DNA of 64,000 bases. It comes from Aphelocoma coerulescens. Lineage: Eukaryota; Chordata; Aves; Passeriformes; Corvidae. The translations under genes were made by a program, and so were the position numbers. The notes under the pieces were generated by a model. That model made no database searches and was not told where the DNA came from. It saw only the letters and a list, made by a program, of their open reading frames with translations. The number at the start of each line of letters is the position of its first letter. The stretch's first letter is position 1. Shown in pieces: positions 1-8,689 of this stretch. The stretch covers positions 248,001-312,000 of the forward strand of contig NW_027183526.1 in the NCBI RefSeq assembly GCF_041296385.1, given 5' to 3'.

Positions 1-142
1 CAGAACCTCTGGGAGCCCTGGAGACCGTGCTGATGCTATGGAACCTGATGCAACCCTGCCTCCACTGTGACACCACAGAAGCTCGGGGAGCTCTGCAGAC
101 CGTGGGGATGCTGGCGAAGCTGACGGAACCCTGGGCACCACA
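1..142 (+). repeat. Partial unit U0 (tail)
   Basis: The end of the unit before U1. It begins within the 75-bp minisatellite (last full copy at 4-78, of the AACCTC type) and continues through the degenerate 64-bp tail to the anchor at 143. Its total copy number n cannot be read. Confidence 0.97.
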
Positions 143-174
143 GTGACGCTATGGAACCTGGTGGAACCGAGGGG

Positions 175-191
175 CCACAGTGACACTGTGG
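175..191. repeat. 17-bp palindrome CCACAGTG-A-CACTGTGG
   Basis: Perfect 8-bp arms around a single A, at offset +32 in each unit. It sits in the degenerate ~37-bp zone just after the minisatellite. It may simply reflect the TGACAC motif meeting its complement; a protein-binding role is possible but unsupported. Confidence 0.6.
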
Positions 192-268
192 GGCCTTTTG
201 GAAGCAACAGGACCCTGGTGGGAAGCCACGGGATGATTAATCCTGCACGAACCTGCTCCAGGTGGGCT

Positions 269-289
269 CCTCTCTCCCGGCTTCCACAG
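269..289 (+). promoter_or_regulatory. Splice-acceptor-like site
   Basis: A pyrimidine-rich run (CCTCTCTCCCGGCTTCC) is followed by ACAG/G, the AG at 288-289. It lies 135 bp upstream of the AATAAA at 424, so together they have the shape of a short terminal exon. Alternatively a donor-like CAG/GTAGAT at 385-393 would close a 98-bp internal exon, 290-387. Present at the same offset in each unit. No transcript evidence. Confidence 0.3.
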
Positions 290-423
290 GTGCTGCTAGG
301 ATCCCACTCCGGCACTGGCTTGGCACGGGCTCACGGCTTCCTTTGGCAATGGCTCTGCTCCAGGATGGCATGCTGCAGAGAATGCAGGTAGATTTTGTGC
401 TCACTCCTGGCATGCAGCTGGAC

Positions 424-429
424 AATAAA
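424..429 (+). terminator. Polyadenylation signal AATAAA
   Basis: Canonical AATAAA at offset +281, with a CA at about 20-30 bp downstream (CTCAGCATATG) and G/T-rich sequence after it, the usual arrangement of a metazoan poly(A) site. I see no other AATAAA on the plus strand of the unit, so a transcript starting within or before the gene-like segment of one unit would end at the signal of the next. Checked at 424 and 2467, and it recurs with the period. Confidence 0.45.
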
Positions 430-472
430 GCCTGATCCAGCCCCCCCTCAGCATATGTCCGGCTCTGGCATT

Positions 473-482
473 GGGGCGGGGC
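473..482 (+). promoter_or_regulatory. GC box (Sp1-like) GGGGCGGGGC
   Basis: A 10-bp match to the Sp1/KLF-type GC box at offset +330, 44 bp after the AATAAA and about 190 bp before the gene-like segment. A poly(A) signal followed at once by a GC box would suit a compact head-to-tail transcription unit. No TATA box is seen on this strand nearby. A single short motif in GC-rich sequence can occur by chance. Confidence 0.25.
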
Positions 483-667
483 AACTTTGGGAGCAGCCCC
501 AGCCCTGCTCCTGCTCCCGGCTGGGCACCCAGCTGCTGGGACACAGGTGTGTCCTGATGCCACCGTCTACTCCTTTGAGAAGGGGAGGACAGAGTGCATC
601 AGGGAGTTTGGTGTGGCTTACATGCGGCAAGGAGAAGGTGCAGCCCCAAACTGGCTTTCACTTCTAG

Positions 668-886
668 AACCTTTTGCTATTGCGGGAGCAGCTGCTGGAG
701 CTTTTCAACCGAGCTGCAAGAGTGAAAAGTGTGATGGCATGTCTATCTGAGAAGGAAGGTTCGGTGCCGCAGCCTGTTGTGCACAATTTATATGCTGATA
801 AGAGAAGGGGGTGCTTTTGCAACGTTTTCCTTCCTGACACTTCTGTCTCTGTGAGCTTTAGCTGCTTGGACTCAGGGGTACCGAAG
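668..886 (+). pseudogene. Candidate exon 2 of a gene-like segment (73 codons, phase 0-0)
   Basis: Open for 219 bp between an acceptor-like GGCTTTCACTTCTAG (AG at 666-667) and a donor-like AAG/GTGTGT (GT at 887-888; AAG/GTATGT in most other units). The frame begins with a leucine-rich stretch, LLLLREQLLELF, that would form an amphipathic helix, then a mixed segment with several cysteines. The in-frame stop just upstream is the TAG of the acceptor itself. A possible upstream partner is open in a compatible phase from 436 to a CAG/GTGTGT donor at 546, but has no ATG. I do not recognise the protein. The minus strand is also open here, so the call rests on splice-site phase and agreement with exon 3. 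Confidence 0.35.
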
Positions 887-975
887 GTGTGTGAAAGTGA
901 CTGGGATGCGAGAATCATGTTGCACAGGGAACAGGGAAGGTCAGCAAATGTTTCCTGTCCTGGCACATCTCTCAG

Positions 976-1203
976 TCTGAACTGCAGCTGCAGATGCTTC
1001 ACTTCCGCCAAGGACTCTGCCACCTTGAGAGAAGGATGCGCTCTATGGAGTTGAGAAAGAAAGTGCGTCTCACTAGCTTCTTTCCTCTACTTCATAGACA
1101 GCAAAGGGGCTATGAAAGGCAGCACTGGCTTTTTGTTCTAGGACTTCTTCTTTACAAGCAGCTGCTGGATGTTTGGAAGGGGGTTTGGGATATGCAAAAA
1201 TGA
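976..1203 (+). pseudogene. Candidate terminal coding exon 3 (75 codons plus TGA)
   Basis: After an 89-bp intron-like gap (887-975) ending in CTGTCCTGGCACATCTCTCAG, the frame reopens in phase 0 with SELQLQ and runs to TGA at 1201-1203. Residues about 10-30 are rich in Arg, Lys, Glu and Leu (coiled-coil-like, with HLERRMRSMELRKK). Residues about 54-71 form a hydrophobic/amphipathic stretch containing WLFVLGLLLYKQLLDVW. It reads like the C-terminus of a real protein. Internal CTTTTTGTTCTAG at 1129-1141 and ATG/GTAAGA at 1213-1221 are further splice-like sites. No family assignment. Copies in U13, U15 and U17 carry Arg to Cys. Confidence 0.35.
982..993. repeat. 12-bp palindrome CTGCAGCTGCAG
   Basis: Perfect 12-bp palindrome made of two PstI-type CTGCAG hexamers, located at the start of candidate exon 3 in each unit. 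It is probably incidental, as it falls in Leu-Gln codons of the open frame. Confidence 0.5.
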
Positions 1204-1852
1204 GAGGCTAAGATGGTAAGAGGGTAAGATGGAAGTCATCTGGCAAAAGCAGAGCTCACAAAAGGGCCAGCTGAGAAAGCTCTTGCTGCCTACAACTTCA
1301 ACTGCACCCCTCAAAGCAGCAGCACACACGCTGCTCTCGGCACTTTCCTTCTCAGCTCTACGCACCATCCTAAGCCTTGCCTCTCCCACACTCAGGATCC
1401 AAAGACAACGGCACCAGGGACTGCTCACACACTAAAGGCACCAGGACAAAAGGCTCACCAGCTTGGCCTTTGCATTCCCGCTGACAGCTCCACAGCTTGA
1501 ACCCAGAGAACTGCCTGCTGCCAACAGCCTTTCCAATCACTCTGAGCACCTCATGACAAGGAGTGTGGGGAATGAATCTCCAGCAGCCTCCTGCCCCAGG
1601 CTGTCCCCCGGGAGCAGCCCTGCTCCAGGCTGTGACTGCCACCTGCACAGCCAAAGGACCCAGAGCCGGTGTTACACACCACGGCTGTGCCTGGCACAGA
1701 GACACCAGTGGCCACACAAGTGGCCATGGCACTGTCCACACACAGTCCCTGCTGCTGCTCCCCCAGCCGCTGGCACCAACTCCCAGCCACCCACTCCTAA
1801 AGCCACGGGGCCCACTGGGACACTGCGGGGGCTCGTGGAAGCCAGCGGCCAT
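1204..1852 (+). other. Unassigned ~650-bp spacer of the unit
   Basis: From the TGA of the gene-like segment to the degenerate repeats. I see no recognisable gene, transposon end, tRNA or simple repeat. Open frames here (for example 1463-1894 plus, and the minus-strand frame 1370-2119) have no start context or family resemblance and run on into the minisatellite. Notable points are ATG/GTAAGA at 1213-1221, two TGGCCA palindromes 9 bp apart at about 1708-1727, and a cluster of CpG-transition variants at offsets +1466 and +1488. If the gene-like segment were transcribed, this would be 3' UTR or a 3' intron. Confidence 0.5.
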
Positions 1853-2275
1853 TGTGACACAGCGGGGCTGCACAGAGCCCACGGTGCTTTGTGACCCGTG
1901 GCTCCCAGGAGAGCCTTTGTGATCCTGGGGAACTACAAGGAAGCCTGGCTCCTCTGTGACACCACCACAGAAGCTCAGGGGAGCCCTGGAGACCGTGCTG
2001 ATGCTTAGGAACCTGATGCAACCCTGCCTCCTCTGTGACACCACAGAACCTCTGGGAGCCCTGGAGACCGTGCTGATGCTATGGAACCTGATGCAACCCT
2101 GCCTCCACTGTGACACCACAGAAGCTCGGGGAGCTCTGCAGACCGTGGGGATGCTGGCGAAGCTGACGGAACCCTGGGCACCACAGTGACGCTATGGAAC
2201 CTGGTGGAACCGAGGGGCCACAGTGACACTGTGGGGCCTTTTGGAAGCAACAGGACCCTGGTGGGAAGCCACGGG
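1853..2275 (+). repeat. Degenerate ~37-bp repeat zone around the minisatellite
   Basis: The TGTGAC or TGACRC start recurs at irregular spacings of about 29-40 bp on both sides of the clean 75-bp copies (for example 1853, 1890, 1919, then 2187 and 2224). The 75-mer itself splits into 37- and 38-bp halves that align with one gap and share the block GAACCT followed by CCCTG. The clean minisatellite therefore appears to be a secondary dimer amplified from an older, decayed ~37-bp tandem repeat. A copy of this zone is present at every unit junction. Confidence 0.7.
1971..2121 (+). repeat. 75-bp minisatellite block, smallest form (n=2)
   Basis: Two copies of 76 and 75 bp; the first copy of every block has an extra G (AAGCTCAGGGG). 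Each copy contains GTGACACCACAG, GAGCCCTGGAGA and GGAACCTGATGCAACCCTG. Copies are distinguished by their start (AAGCTCAGG, AAGCTCTTGG or AACCTCTGGG) and by CCTCCTC or CCTCCAC near the end. Because 75 is a multiple of 3, copy-number changes do not alter frame, so open frames cross the block on both strands without implying coding. Confidence 0.95.
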
Positions 2276-4303
2276 ATGATTAATCCTGCACGAACCTGCT
2301 CCAGGTGGGCTCCTCTCTCCCGGCTTCCACAGGTGCTGCTAGGATCCCACTCCGGCACTGGCTTGGCACGGGCTCACGGCTTCCTTTGGCAATGGCTCTG
2401 CTCCAGGATGGCATGCTGCAGAGAATGCAGGTAGATTTTGTGCTCACTCCTGGCATGCAGCTGGACAATAAAGCCTGATCCAGCCCCCCCTCAGCATATG
2501 TCCGGCTCTGGCATTGGGGCGGGGCAACTTTGGGAGCAGCCCCAGCCCTGCTCCTGCTCCCGGCTGGGCACCCAGCTGCTGGGACACAGGTGTGTCCTGA
2601 TGCCACCGTCTACTCCTTTGAGAAGGGGAGGACAGAGTGCATCAGGGAGTTTGGTGTGGCTTACATGCGGCAAGGAGAAGGTGCAGCCCCAAACTGGCTT
2701 TCACTTCTAGAACCTTTTGCTATTGCAGGAGCAGCTGCTGGAGCTTTTCAACCGAGCTGCAAGAGTGAAAAGTGTGATGGCATGTCTATCTGAGAAGGAA
2801 GGTTCGGTGCCGCAGCCTGTTGTGCACAATTTATATGCTGATAAGAGAAGGGGGTGCTTTTGCAACGTTTTCCTTCCTGACACTTCTGTCTCTGTGAGCT
2901 TTAGCTGCTTGGACTCAGGGATACCGAAGGTATGTGAAAGTGACTGGGATGCGAGAATCATGTTGCACAGGGAACAGGGAAGGTCAGCAAATGTTTCCTG
3001 TCCTGGCACATCTCTCAGTCTGAACTGCAGCTGCAGATGCTTCACTTCCGCCAAGGACTCTGCCACCTTGAGAGAAGGATGCGCTCTATGGAGTTGAGAA
3101 AGAAAGTGCGTCTCACTAGCTTCTTTCCTCTACTTCATAGACAGCAAAGGGGCTATGAAAGGCAGCACTGGCTTTTTGTTCTAGGACTTCTTCTTTACAA
3201 GCAGCTGCTGGATGTTTGGAAGGGGGTTTGGGATATGCAAAAATGAGAGGCTAAGATGGTAAGAGGGTAAGATGGAAGTCATCTGGCAAAAGCAGAGCTC
3301 ACAAAAGGGCCAGCTGAGAAAGCTCTTGCTGCCTACAACTTCAACTGCACCCCTCAAAGCAGCAGCACACACGCTGCTCTCGGCACTTTCCTTCTCAGCT
3401 CTACGCACCATCCTAAGCCTTGCCTCTCCCACACTCAGGATCCAAAGACAACGGCACCAGGGACTGCTCACACACTAAAGGCACCAGGACAAAAGGCTCA
3501 CCAGCTTGGCCTTTGCATTCCCGCTGACAGCTCCACAGCTTGAACCCAGAGAACTGCCTGCTGCCAACAGCCTTTCCAATCACTCTGAGCACCTCATGAC
3601 AAGGAGTGTGGGGAATGAATCTCCAGCAGCCTCCTGCCCCAGGCTGTCCCCCGGGAGCAGCCCTGCTCCAGGCCGTGACTGCCACCTGCACAGCCAAAGG
3701 ACCCAGAGCCGGTGTTACACACCACGGCTGTGCCTGGCACAGAGACACCAGTGGCCACACAAGTGGCCATGGCACTGTCCACACACAGTCCCTGCTGCTG
3801 CTCCCCCAGCCGCTGGCACCAACTCCCAGCCACCCACTCCTAAAGCCACGGGGCCCACTGGGACACTGCGGGGGCTCGTGGAAGCCAGCGGCCATTGTGA
3901 CACAGCGGGGCTGCACAGAGCCCACGGTGCTTTGTGACCCGTGGCTCCCAGGAGAGCCTTTGTGATGCTGGGGAACTACAAGGAAGCCTGGCTCCTCTGT
4001 GACACCACCACAGAAGCTCAGGGGAGCCCTGGAGACCGTGCTGATGCTATGGAACCTGATGCAACCCTGCCTCCTCTGTGACACCACAGAAGCTCTTGGA
4101 GCCCTGGAGACCGTGCTGATGCTTAGGAACCTGATGCAACCCTGCCTCCTCTGTGACACCACAGAACCTCTGGGAGCCCTGGAGACCGTGCTGATGCTAT
4201 GGAACCTGATGCAACCCTGCCTCCACTGTGACACCACAGAAGCTCGGGGAGCTCTGCAGACCGTGGGGATGCTGGCGAAGCTGACGGAACCCTGGGCACC
4301 ACA
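2186..4303 (+). repeat. Macrosatellite unit U2 (2118 bp, n=3, Q type)
   Basis: Minisatellite at 4014-4239, three copies, the middle one with CTTAGG. Gene-like segment at 2711-3246. The diagnostic A at 2727 (the Q type) turns GCGG into GCAG; it occurs otherwise only in U6, U7 and U8. GATGCTGG precedes the minisatellite, as in every n=3 unit. It resembles U8. Confidence 0.97.
2711..3246 (+). pseudogene. Gene-like segment, Q-type copy with extra acceptor
   Basis: Same two candidate exons as in U1 (2711-2929 and 3019-3246, intron-like 2930-3018) with the better donor AAG/GTATGT. A at 2727 changes Arg to Gln in the exon 2 frame and also creates TTTTGCTATTGCAG, an alternative AG acceptor 18 bp inside the exon that keeps phase 0. 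Equivalent copies are at 11258, 13301 and 15344. This copy is the one I would use as reference for transcript searches. Confidence 0.35.
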
Positions 4304-6421
4304 GTGACGCTATGGAACCTGGTGGAACCGAGGGGCCACAGTGACACTGTGGGGCCTTTTGGAAGCAACAGGACCCTGGTGGGAAGCCACGGGATGATTA
4401 ATCCTGCACGAACCTGCTCCAGGTGGGCTCCTCTCTCCCGGCTTCCACAGGTGCTGCTAGGATCCCACTCCGGCACTGGCTTGGCACGGGCTCACGGCTT
4501 CCTTTGGCAATGGCTCTGCTCCAGGATGGCATGCTGCAGAGAATGCAGGTAGATTTTGTGCTCACTCCTGGCATGCAGCTGGACAATAAAGCCTGATCCA
4601 GCCCCCCCTCAGCATATGTCCGGCTCTGGCATTGGGGCGGGGCAACTTTGGGAGCAGCCCCAGCCCTGCTCCTGCTCCCGGCTGGGCACCCAGCTGCTGG
4701 GACACAGGTGTGTCCTGATGCCACCGTCTACTCCTTTGAGAAGGGGAGGACAGAGTGCATCAGGGAGTTTGGTGTGGCTTACATGCGGCAAGGAGAAGGT
4801 GCAGCCCCAAACTGGCTTTCACTTCTAGAACCTTTTGCTATTGCGGGAGCAGCTGCTGGAGCTTTTCAACCGAGCTGCAAGAGTGAAAAGTGTGATGGCA
4901 TGTCTATCTGAGAAGGAAGGTTCGGTGCCGCAGCCTGTTGTGCACAATTTATATGCTGATAAGAGAAGGGGGTGCTTTTGCAACGTTTTCCTTCCTGACA
5001 CTTCTGTCTCTGTGAGCTTTAGCTGCTTGGACTCAGGGATACCGAAGGTATGTGAAAGTGACTGGGATGCGAGAATCATGTTGCACAGGGAACAGGGAAG
5101 GTCAGCAAATGTTTCCTGTCCTGGCACATCTCTCAGTCTGAACTGCAGCTGCAGATGCTTCACTTCCGCCAAGGACTCTGCCACCTTGAGAGAAGGATGC
5201 GCTCTATGGAGTTGAGAAAGAAAGTGCGTCTCACTAGCTTCTTTCCTCTACTTCATAGACAGCAAAGGGGCTATGAAAGGCAGCACTGGCTTTTTGTTCT
5301 AGGACTTCTTCTTTACAAGCAGCTGCTGGATGTTTGGAAGGGGGTTTGGGATATGCAAAAATGAGAGGCTAAGATGGTAAGAGGGTAAGATGGAAGTCAT
5401 CTGGCAAAAGCAGAGCTCACAAAAGGGCCAGCTGAGAAAGCTCTTGCTGCCTACAACTTCAACTGCACCCCTCAAAGCAGCAGCACACACGCTGCTCTCG
5501 GCACTTTCCTTCTCAGCTCTACGCACCATCCTAAGCCTTGCCTCTCCCACACTCAGGATCCAAAGACAACGGCACCAGGGACTGCTCACACACTAAAGGC
5601 ACCAGGACAAAAGGCTCACCAGCTTGGCCTTTGCATTCCCGCTGACAGCTCCACAGCTTGAACCCAGAGAACTGCCTGCTGCCAACAGCCTTTCCAATCA
5701 CTCTGAGCACCTCATGACAAGGAGTGTGGGGAATGAATCTCCAGCAGCCTCCTGCCCCAGGCTGTCCCCCGGGAGCAGCCCTGCTCCAGGCCGTGACTGC
5801 CACCTGCACAGCCAAAGGACCCAGAGCCGGTGTTACACACCACGGCTGTGCCTGGCACAGAGACACCAGTGGCCACACAAGTGGCCATGGCACTGTCCAC
5901 ACACAGTCCCTGCTGCTGCTCCCCCAGCCGCTGGCACCAACTCCCAGCCACCCACTCCTAAAGCCACGGGGCCCACTGGGACACTGCGGGGGCTCATGGA
6001 AGCCAGCGGCCATTGTGACACAGCGGGGCTGCACAGAGCCCACGGTGCTTTGTGACCCGTGGCTCCCAGGAGAGCCTTTGTGATGCTGGGGAACTACAAG
6101 GAAGCCTGGCTCCTCTGTGACACCACCACAGAAGCTCAGGGGAGCCCTGGAGACCGTGCTGATGCTATTGAACCTGATGCAACCCTGCCTCCTCTGTGAC
6201 AACACAGAAGCTCTTGGAGCCCTGGAGACCGTGCTGATGCTATGGAACCTGATGCAACCCTGCCTCCTCTGTGACACCACAGAACCTCTGGGAGCCCTGG
6301 AGACCGTGCTGATGCTATGGAACCTGATGCAACCCTGCCTCCACTGTGACACCACAGAAGCTCGGGGAGCTCTGCAGACCGTGGGGATGCTGGCGAAGCT
6401 GACGGAACCCTGGGCACCACA
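4304..6421 (+). repeat. Macrosatellite unit U3 (2118 bp, n=3)
   Basis: Minisatellite at 6132-6357, three copies, the first with CTATTG. Gene-like segment at 4829-5364. Private changes are A at 5996 (CTCGTGG to CTCATGG, a CpG transition) and A at 6202 (GACACC to GACAAC). Confidence 0.97.
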
Positions 6422-8689
6422 GTGACGCTATGGAACCTGGTGGAACCGAGGGGCCACAGTGACACTGTGGGGCCTTTTGGAAGCAACAGGACCCTGGTGG
6501 GAAGCCACGGGATGATTAATCCTGCACGAACCTGCTCCAGGTGGGCTCCTCTCTCCCGGCTTCCACAGGTGCTGCTAGGATCCCACTCCGGCACTGGCTT
6601 GGCACGGGCTCACGGCTTCCTTTGGCAATGGCTCTGCTCCAGGATGGCATGCTGCAGAGAATGCAGGTAGATTTTGTGCTCACTCCTGGCATGCAGCTGG
6701 ACAATAAAGCCTGATCCAGCCCCCCCTCAGCATATGTCCGGCTCTGGCATTGGGGCGGGGCAACTTTGGGAGCAGCCCCAGCCCTGCTCCTGCTCCCGGC
6801 TGGGCACCCAGCTGCTGGGACACAGGTGTGTCCTGATGCCACCGTCTACTCCTTTGAGAAGGGGAGGACAGAGTGCATCAGGGAGTTTGGTGTGGCTTAC
6901 ATGCGGCAAGGAGAAGGTGCAGCCCCAAACTGGCTTTCACTTCTAGAACCTTTTGCTATTGCGGGAGCAGCTGCTGGAGCTTTTCAACCGAGCTGCAAGA
7001 GTGAAAAGTGTGATGGCATGTCTATCTGAGAAGGAAGGTTCGGTGCCGCAGCCTGTTGTGCACAATTTATATGCTGATAAGAGAAGGGGGTGCTTTTGCA
7101 ACGTTTTCCTTCCTGACACTTCTGTCTCTGTGAGCTTTAGCTGCTTGGACTCAGGGATACCGAAGGTATGTGAAAGTGACTGGGATGCGAGAATCATGTT
7201 GCACAGGGAACAGGGAAGGTCAGCAAATGTTTCCTGTCCTGGCACATCTCTCAGTCTGAACTGCAGCTGCAGATGCTTCACTTCCGCCAAGGACTCTGCC
7301 ACCTTGAGAGAAGGATGCGCTCTATGGAGTTGAGAAAGAAAGTGCGTCTCACTAGCTTCTTTCCTCTACTTCATAGACAGCAAAGGGGCTATGAAAGGCA
7401 GCACTGGCTTTTTGTTCTAGGACTTCTTCTTTACAAGCAGCTGCTGGATGTTTGGAAGGGGGTTTGGGATATGCAAAAATGAGAGGCTAAGATGGTAAGA
7501 GGGTAAGATGGAAGTCATCTGGCAAAAGCAGAGCTCACAAAAGGGCCAGCTGAGAAAGCTCTTGCTGCCTACAACTTCAACTGCACCCCTCAAAGCAGCA
7601 GCACACACGCTGCTCTCGGCACTTTCCTTCTCAGCTCTACGCACCATCCTAAGCCTTGCCTCTCCCACACTCAGGATCCAAAGACAACGGCACCAGGGAC
7701 TGCTCACACACTAAAGGCACCAGGACAAAAGGCTCACCAGCTTGGCCTTTGCATTCCCGCTGACAGCTCCACAGCTTGAACCCAGAGAACTGCCTGCTGC
7801 CAACAGCCTTTCCAATCACTCTGAGCACCTCATGACAAGGAGTGTGGGGAATGAATCTCCAGCAGCCTCCTGCCCCAGGCTGTCCCCCGGGAGCAGCCCT
7901 GCTCCAGGCCGTGACTGCCACCTGCACAGCCAAAGGACCCAGAGCCGGTGTTACACACCACGGCTGTGCCTGGCACAGAGACACCAGTGGCCACACAAGT
8001 GGCCATGGCACTGTCCACACACAGTCCCTGCTGCTGCTCCCCCAGCCGCTGGCACCAACTCCCAGCCACCCACTCCTAAAGCCACGGGGCCCACTGGGAC
8101 ACTGCGGGGGCTCGTGGAAGCCAGCGGCCATTGTGACACAGCGGGGCTGCACAGAGCCCACGGTGCTTTGTGACCCGTGGCTCCCAGGAGAGCCTTTGTG
8201 ATGCTGGGGAACTACAAGGAAGCCTGGCTCCTCTGTGACACCACCACAGAAGCTCAGGGGAGCCCTGGAGACCGTGCTGATGCTATTGAACCTGATGCAA
8301 CCCTGCCTCCTCTGTGACACCACAGAAGCTCTTGGAGCCCTGGAGACCGTGGTGATGCTATGGAACCTGAGGCAACCCTGCCTCCTCTGTGACACCACAG
8401 AACCTCTGGGAGCCCTGGAGACCGTGCTGATGCTATGGAACCTGATGCAACCCTGCCTCCACTGTGACACCACAGAAGCTCAGGGAGCCCTGGAGACTGT
8501 GGTGATGCTATGGAACCTGATGCAACCCTGCCTCCACTGTGACACCACAGAACCTCTGGGAGCCCTGGAGACCGTGCTGATGCTATGGAACCTGATGCAA
8601 CCCTGCCTCCACTGTGACACCACAGAAGCTCGGGGAGCTCTGCAGACCGTGGGGATGCTGGCGAAGCTGACGGAACCCTGGGCACCACA
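6422..8689 (+). repeat. Macrosatellite unit U4 (2268 bp, n=5, R/G haplotype)
   Basis: Minisatellite at 8250-8625, five copies. The copies start in the order AAGCTCAGGGG, AAGCTCTTGG, AACCTCTGGG, AAGCTCAGGG, AACCTCTGGG. Copy 2 reads CCTGAGGC (R) and the unit has GATGCTGG (G); these two markers go together in all n=5 units. Gene-like segment at 6947-7482. Confidence 0.97.
8250..8625 (+). repeat. 75-bp minisatellite block, largest form (n=5)
   Basis: Five copies in 376 bp. The ordered copy types are recognisable in all eleven n=5 units, so the n=5 block was largely spread as part of whole units rather than regrown locally each time. Copy 4 carries GACTGTGGTG, probably a CpG transition of GACCGTG. 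Confidence 0.95.

Larger units (their letters stand above)
143..2185 (+). repeat. Macrosatellite unit U1 (2043 bp, n=2, V type)
   Basis: Minisatellite at 1971-2121 (two copies; the first carries CTTAGG in place of CTATGG). Gene-like segment at 668-1203. Distinguishing variants are G at 878 with G at 889 (the V type: Ile to Val in the candidate exon frame, and donor GTGTGT instead of GTATGT), T at 1631 (a CpG to TpG change) and GATCCTGG before the minisatellite. It shares this variant set with U5, which points to block duplication. Confidence 0.97.

Noticed and set aside
786..792. TATA-like TATAAAT on the minus strand
   Set aside because: It lies inside the candidate plus-strand exon. A 7-bp AT-rich match alone is weak, and nothing gene-like follows on the minus strand.
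664..1023. 119-residue minus-strand frame opposite candidate exon 2
   Set aside because: It has no matching splice sites or continuation on the minus strand and no recognisable domain. Kept only as a warning that open frames are common in this GC-rich unit.
674..1054. 126-residue plus-strand frame taken as one continuous gene
   Set aside because: Its first part coincides with candidate exon 2, but the remainder crosses a donor-like site and overlaps candidate exon 3 in a different frame. The spliced reading is more coherent.
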